This document shows, piece by piece, positions 53,142 through 53,208 of a stretch of DNA of 53,208 nt (within the stretch, counting starts at the first letter, position 1; each line of letters opens with the position of its first letter). The stretch is taken from positions 1 through 53,208 of the forward strand of contig JAHDCJ010000021.1 in the NCBI GenBank assembly GCA_020629935.1. The letters run 5' to 3'. This stretch comes from Saprospiraceae bacterium (GTDB lineage Bacteria; Bacteroidota; Bacteroidia; Chitinophagales; Saprospiraceae). The notes beneath the pieces were generated by a model. It saw nothing but the letters and a program-made list of their open reading frames with translations, was not told the DNA's origin and searched no databases. The position numbers and the translations under genes were made by a program.

Positions 53142-53208
53142 ACTTCCCCTATCGGGTCGGTCCTTTCCAGTCGCGGCATTCGCCTTGGTGCTGCGCACTT
53201 CGCTATCG
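53142..53208. repeat. GC-rich repeat-like element cut by the window edge
   Basis: From about 53142 the sequence becomes GC-rich, with GACTTCCCCTATCGGG, CGCGGCATTCGCC and GCGCACTTCGCTATCG. It has no reading frame. It resembles dispersed intergenic elements and shares the GCGC...CTATCG pattern with the island near 28.5 kb. It is incomplete here. Confidence 0.35.

Overview
The window is AT-rich bacterial chromosome from a member of the phylum Bacteroidota. A Saprospiria-type lineage is plausible, but that rank is inference. The phylum call rests on several secreted proteins ending in type IX secretion (T9SS) sorting domains, on Bacteroidetes-type -7 promoter elements (TAnnTTTG) before several genes, on few visible Shine-Dalgarno sequences, and on many Bacteroidota-typical families (TlpA-like thioredoxin lipoproteins, DUF4197, WG repeats, TPR proteins). 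No phage, integrase or insertion sequence was seen.

Layout. 0-6 kb: a putative membrane zincin, a DksA/TraR zinc-finger protein, a lipoprotein with two CAP domains, a DUF4197 lipoprotein, a dihydroneopterin aldolase with a cysteine-rich tail, and glutaryl-CoA dehydrogenase. 6-12.3 kb: a small tandem repeat array, a TPR protein, a T9SS-exported subtilisin, then a possible defence or signalling island made of a short DUF4132-like protein, a single-domain TIR protein and a divergent class III nucleotidyl-cyclase-like protein. 12.3-18.5 kb: a thiamine operon led by a promoter and TPP riboswitch (thiS-thiC-thiD-thiE-thiG-thiH), met convergently by a ThiE/TenI paralogue. 18.5-26 kb: two TlpA-like proteins, a START-domain protein, a MerC-family membrane protein behind a striking double operator, a divergent Clp-type AAA+ ATPase and its DUF2804 partner. 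26-32 kb: a glycine-rich T9SS protein, two tRNA genes (one a normal tRNA-Glu, the other with a Glu anticodon but a long variable arm), a structured GC-rich island, a TPR protein with a small relative, and era.

32-42 kb: a T9SS surface protein, der, rfbC-rfbD (dTDP-rhamnose), a PhoD-type phosphatase, apbE, an unknown lipoprotein, a small NqrM-like protein and mazG. 42-53 kb: a helical-repeat protein, a T9SS esterase, queG (apparently with no ordinary start codon), a WG-repeat protein, an MsbA-like ABC exporter, and a tightly packed trio of Gfo/Idh/MocA oxidoreductase, lipoprotein and polyprenyl-phosphate sugar transferase, which probably serves surface polysaccharide synthesis.

Most genes are household or envelope functions. 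The parts that most deserve a second look are the class II tRNA with anticodon UUC, the TIR/cyclase/DUF4132 cluster, the FolB-CWC fusion, the queG start, the merC/clp operator region, and the Clp-like ATPase whose first AAA domain has lost its Walker B glutamate.
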